Positions 61,511 through 64,000 of a stretch of 64,000 nt of DNA are shown piece by piece. Origin of the DNA: Chryseobacterium cupriresistens (GTDB lineage: Bacteria > Bacteroidota > Bacteroidia > Flavobacteriales > Weeksellaceae). The notes below the pieces were generated by a model. The model saw only the letters and a list, made by a program, of their open reading frames with translations, made no database searches and had not been told where the DNA came from. The stretch covers positions 496,001 to 560,000 of the forward strand of contig NZ_JBKKJT010000003.1 of assembly GCF_046614675.1 (NCBI RefSeq). Reading direction: 5' to 3'. Position numbers and translations under genes: made by a program. Each line of letters starts with the position of its first letter. Position 1 is the first letter of the stretch.

Positions 61511-62188
61511 ATGAATTACACGCTTATTAAAGATTATATAGACCTGCTGGAAGAGTTTGAAACAGAAGTCAGTAATAGCCCGGAGTCTTATCCGGTGACT
61601 ATTCAGGGCTTTAAAGCATGGATTTCTGGTAAAGGGAATATTGAAGCACATCATCCTGAAGAGCCCTACTGGGAAGGCAAGGAGAATGGAAGAACGCCGG
61701 AGAGTGCCATCAGTACATTACTTGTTCATCTTAACCGGTATGCAAAAACCTATTCAAAGTCTGCCATCTCACATTCTGAATTTTCGACTCAGGAAGATTT
61801 TATTTATCTGATTAATCTTAAAGCTTTTGGGGAAATGTCAAAAATGGCGCTTATCAAAAAAAATATCCATGATAAGCCGGTGGGAATGCTTATTATCGCA
61901 AGACTTTTGCGTCAGGGACTTATAGAACAGACAGATTCTGATTTAGATAAACGCAGTAAATTAATCCGTATTACCGAAAGAGGATTACAGGTTCTGGAAA
62001 ACCAGATGGAAAAGATCAGGCAGGCTACCAATATCGTTGCCGGAAATCTCAACCATTACGAGAAGATGGAACTGATCCGTATTCTTAATAAACTGGATCG
62101 CTTTCATTATCCTATTTTTTCACGGAATATCAATCCTGATGAGCTGATCAATACGGTGTATGATGAGTATGTATTTAAGGGTTCTTAA
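61511..62188 (+). CDS. MarR-like regulator, paralogue of the carotenoid-cluster regulator
   Basis: A 225-residue protein with the same layout as the crt-linked regulator: a helical N-terminal region, then NRYAKTYSKSAI...QEDFIYLINLKAFGEMSKMALIKKNIHDKPVGMLIIARLLRQGLIEQT and a wing with KRSKLIRITERG. The two share many identical residues across the whole length and almost the same promoter palindrome, so they are duplicates and may cross-regulate. It stands alone here, not next to carotenoid genes. The starting Met follows the -7 element by 17 nt. Confidence 0.9.
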   Translation: MNYTLIKDYIDLLEEFETEVSNSPESYPVTIQGFKAWISGKGNIEAHHPEEPYWEGKENGRTPESAISTLLVHLNRYAKTYSKSAISHSEFSTQEDFIYLINLKAFGEMSKMALIKKNIHDKPVGMLIIARLLRQGLIEQTDSDLDKRSKLIRITERGLQVLENQMEKIRQATNIVAGNLNHYEKMELIRILNKLDRFHYPIFSRNINPDELINTVYDEYVFKGS

Positions 62189-62296
62189 TATTTAAAAATG
62201 ATAATTAACCGAACCTTATTTTTATAATTAATTCCTTCAAAATTACCGGATCTGATGTGTGATTTGCAGGAAAATAAAGACTAAACAGACTGCAGG

Positions 62297-62884
62297 ATGA
62301 CTAATATATTTGAAAATTATCTGTCCTCAACAGGAGGGTTATCACCCGATGAAGTCAACTTTTCTTCACAGTTCTTCAAACCGGTTCACTTAAAAAAAGG
62401 TGATTTTTTTATTCATAAAGATGAAATCTGCCGTTATATCGGATTTATTGCCAGTGGCGCTGTAAAAGCATATGCTACCGATCAAGAAGGTAAGGAAAAT
62501 ATAACCTGCTTCAAGTTTGAAAATGAATTTGTCACCTCATTTCCCGGGTTTATAGCGCAGGAGAAATCCGGAAAAAGCTTCAGGGCTTTAGAAGACAGCA
62601 TAATCTATAGAATAAGTTATCCAGACTATCAGCAGCTGCTGGAAAAGGTGGCTGCTCTGAACGGAGTTATAAAATCGGTGATTGAACAGGAGTATATTCA
62701 AAAGGAACGTTATCTTCTGAATTACAATAATAAATCCGCTGTAGACAAATACCGTCATGTCTTATTTGATGAACCGATGCTCGTAAAACGGATATCGACA
62801 CAGGATCTGGCTTCATATCTTGGAATCACACAGCGATCGCTTACCAGGGCGAAGGGACAAATCCACAGACCCGGCATATTATAG
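62297..62884 (+). CDS. Crp/Fnr family transcriptional regulator
   Basis: A 195-residue regulator of the short Bacteroidota subgroup, similar to the one next to ridA. The sensor (FIHKDEICRYIGFIASGAVKAYATDQEGKENITCFKFENEFVTSFPGF) is followed by a C-terminal helix-turn-helix (QDLASYLGITQRSLTRAKGQI). A palindrome AGGACA AA TGTCCT begins at its stop, upstream of the metallo-hydrolase gene, a likely target. Confidence 0.9.
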   Translation: MTNIFENYLSSTGGLSPDEVNFSSQFFKPVHLKKGDFFIHKDEICRYIGFIASGAVKAYATDQEGKENITCFKFENEFVTSFPGFIAQEKSGKSFRALEDSIIYRISYPDYQQLLEKVAALNGVIKSVIEQEYIQKERYLLNYNNKSAVDKYRHVLFDEPMLVKRISTQDLASYLGITQRSLTRAKGQIHRPGIL

Positions 62885-62896
62885 GACAAATGTCCT
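62883..62896. promoter_or_regulatory. candidate Crp/Fnr operator upstream of the MBL gene
   Basis: AGGACA AA TGTCCT, a perfect palindrome with 6-bp arms, starting at the Crp/Fnr stop codon and about 23 nt before the TAGATTTG -7 element. Confidence 0.5.
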
Positions 62897-62918
62897 TATA
62901 CCATACTGATCGGCAATG

Positions 62919-62926
62919 TAGATTTG
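62919..62926 (+). promoter_or_regulatory. -7 element of the MBL-fold hydrolase gene
   Basis: TAGATTTG matches the Bacteroidota -7 consensus exactly and ends 12 nt before the ATG. Confidence 0.5.
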
Positions 62927-62938
62927 CAGAAAAAAATT

Positions 62939-63625
62939 ATGCTACGTCAAATTGCTCCTGAAGTATTCCATATTCCACTCATGCCGCGAAACAGTATCAA
63001 TTGCTATATTATTGAAGGTGTTCTGGTAGACTCGGGAATACGAAGTTCGTACACAACCATAAAGAAAGTCCTGCAGAAATTCCCCGTCCATCAACATGTA
63101 CTAACCCATGCCCATGCAGACCACCAGGGCTGCAGCGATCATATATGTGCAGAGTTCAACATACCCCTGCTCTGCCATCCCAATGAAGTTTTCAGGACTG
63201 AAACAGGTCTCGTAACCAACGACTATCCGGCTCCGCAGCATTGGCTGGCAAAGCTTCAGCAAAAATATTGGGCAGGTCAGGGACATAAAGTAGGGCAGAC
63301 CATCGTTGAAAACGATAAAATCGGAAATTTTCAGGTAATAGAAACCCCAGGACATGCGGGAGGTCATATTTCCTTGTTCCGTGAGCAGGATGGATTACTG
63401 ATCATTGGGGATGCCGCTACCAATATGAACCTGCTTACGACAGTGCCGGGACTTCGGCTTCCTCCCAATATGTTCACCACAGATCAGCAGCGCAATATCA
63501 AATCGCTTCAGAAACTGGCAGAATTGAATCCGGCTACTATCTGCTTTGGCCACGGACCGGTCTTACGAAATACAGATCGACAGTTTGAGAAATTTGTAAA
63601 GACTTTAAAAAATGATCAGGGTTAA
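62939..63625 (+). CDS. MBL-fold metallo-hydrolase
   Basis: 228 residues from the ATG; the in-frame TTG upstream lies within the -7 element. The metal site is THAHADHQGCSDH (HxHxDH), followed by a His in ETPGHAGGHISL, an Asp in IIGDAATNM and a C-terminal His in ICFGHGPVL. This is the glyoxalase II/RNase Z-type metallo-beta-lactamase fold. The substrate could be a thioester, lactone or quinolone-like compound. It is downstream of the Crp/Fnr gene and of a palindromic site, so the two are probably linked. Confidence 0.9.
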   Translation: MLRQIAPEVFHIPLMPRNSINCYIIEGVLVDSGIRSSYTTIKKVLQKFPVHQHVLTHAHADHQGCSDHICAEFNIPLLCHPNEVFRTETGLVTNDYPAPQHWLAKLQQKYWAGQGHKVGQTIVENDKIGNFQVIETPGHAGGHISLFREQDGLLIIGDAATNMNLLTTVPGLRLPPNMFTTDQQRNIKSLQKLAELNPATICFGHGPVLRNTDRQFEKFVKTLKNDQG

Positions 63626-63630
63626 ATGGT

Positions 63631-64000
63631 TTAAAGAAAACCGTTTAACTTTTCTACCACATTAGCCCAAAGCCTGTCTTTCATATTTTTTTTGAAAAAA
63701 CCGAAATGATCAATTTTTTTCAATCCTAATTCCGAAGGAACTAATTTTGTGAAGGTGATCTCTTTTTTACTGTCAATATGCTGCCAGTACGTTTCTGTGT
63801 TTTTCTGGCTTGAAATAGTATCATCGGTAGTCCAGAATAAATGAATGGGGAATGTATAATTCTTGAAATGTCCTACAGGTACACTTGTACCATAAAATTG
63901 AGCATCGAAAAAATAATCTTTCTTTTCAAGCCAGGTACGCCATTCAAACACTACATTCCTGGGTAGGTTTTCCATTAATCCAAAGGTTTTGGCTTTCACA
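63631..64000 (-). CDS. alpha/beta hydrolase family protein, C-terminal part
   Basis: The right window edge cuts the 5' end; 123 residues are visible. The pattern MENLPRNVVFEWRTWLEKKDYFFD followed by FPIHLFWTTDDTISSQKNTETYWQHI and KKIDHFGFFKKNMKDRLW resembles the C-terminal half of serine-esterase-like hydrolases, with the acid in TTDDTIS and the His in DHFGFF. The nucleophile lies outside the window. The gene is convergent with the MBL-fold gene, with a 5-nt gap. Confidence 0.72.
   Translation of the reverse strand, partial: VKAKTFGLMENLPRNVVFEWRTWLEKKDYFFDAQFYGTSVPVGHFKNYTFPIHLFWTTDDTISSQKNTETYWQHIDSKKEITFTKLVPSELGLKKIDHFGFFKKNMKDRLWANVVEKLNGFL

Noticed and set aside
1..64000. CRISPR arrays, insertion sequences, prophage or plasmid modules
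   Set aside because: No regularly spaced repeats, transposase, integrase or replication genes were seen on either strand.

Overview
The window looks like chromosomal DNA of a Chryseobacterium-type flavobacterium (Bacteroidota, Weeksellaceae). It is AT-rich. Many genes have the Bacteroidota promoter signature (TAnnTTTG at -7, sometimes with TTTG-like -33 about 19 nt upstream) rather than a proteobacterial one. The gene content also fits: a DUF2723 giant membrane protein, a TonB receptor with a DUF4249 lipoprotein, DUF6428 in an ars operon, Acr3, many AraC and Crp/Fnr regulators, and a zeaxanthin-type carotenoid cluster. The species call is inference. No insertion sequence, CRISPR array, rRNA or prophage was seen.

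Layout. 1-4.8 kb: an ether-lipid pair (lysoplasmalogenase and a truncated AGMO/sterol-desaturase protein), a small heat-shock protein, PhzF, and a secreted HExxH protein broken by a one-base frameshift. 4.8-7.4 kb: a four-gene arsenic operon with two copies of a palindromic ArsR-like operator. 7.5-11.4 kb: a periplasmic class II cAMP phosphodiesterase, an agmatine-deiminase-like lipoprotein, an AraC-GyrI regulator and two small genes. 11.5-17.1 kb: a MoxR/VWA pair and a histidine kinase/LuxR response regulator pair. 17.1-22.7 kb: assorted enzymes, a Crp/Fnr regulator and DUF1275. 22.7-28.1 kb: a TonB receptor/DUF4249 outer-membrane pair, an AraC regulator and DUF6796. 28.2-31.4 kb: TlpA, a SUKH-like protein, Crp/Fnr with downstream RidA, and an SDR lacking the usual catalytic Tyr and Lys. 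31.6-35.1 kb: DUF2723. 35.2-40.1 kb: an AraC regulator divergent from a TolC/HlyD/MFS tripartite efflux operon. 40.3-43.1 kb: two DJ-1/PfpI proteins, a small membrane protein and MarR. 43.3-44.9 kb: two tandem tRNA-Lys genes with structured leaders, a 53-residue gene missed by length cut-offs, a lipoprotein and a likely small RNA.

45-52.7 kb: a carotenoid cluster (MarR-like regulator, crtI, crtB, SRPBCC, crtZ, lycopene cyclase, lipocalin, GTP cyclohydrolase II, SDR-DUF2867) that should make a yellow hydroxylated carotenoid such as zeaxanthin. The accessory genes resemble those of light- or stress-induced crt clusters in other phyla, but no photoreceptor or photolyase is present. 52.8-61.2 kb: Crp/Fnr, then a signalling operon of two hybrid kinases, single-domain receivers, CheR and a receiver-less CheB, with no chemoreceptor or CheA nearby. 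61.5-64 kb: a second copy of the MarR-like regulator, Crp/Fnr with a metallo-hydrolase, and the end of an alpha/beta hydrolase.

The most unusual signals are the pair of MarR paralogues sharing a near-identical palindrome over their -7 elements, the CheB/CheR/hybrid-kinase operon outside chemotaxis, the crt-stress cluster, two candidate small RNAs, and palindromes placed like operators next to Crp/Fnr, AraC and MarR genes.
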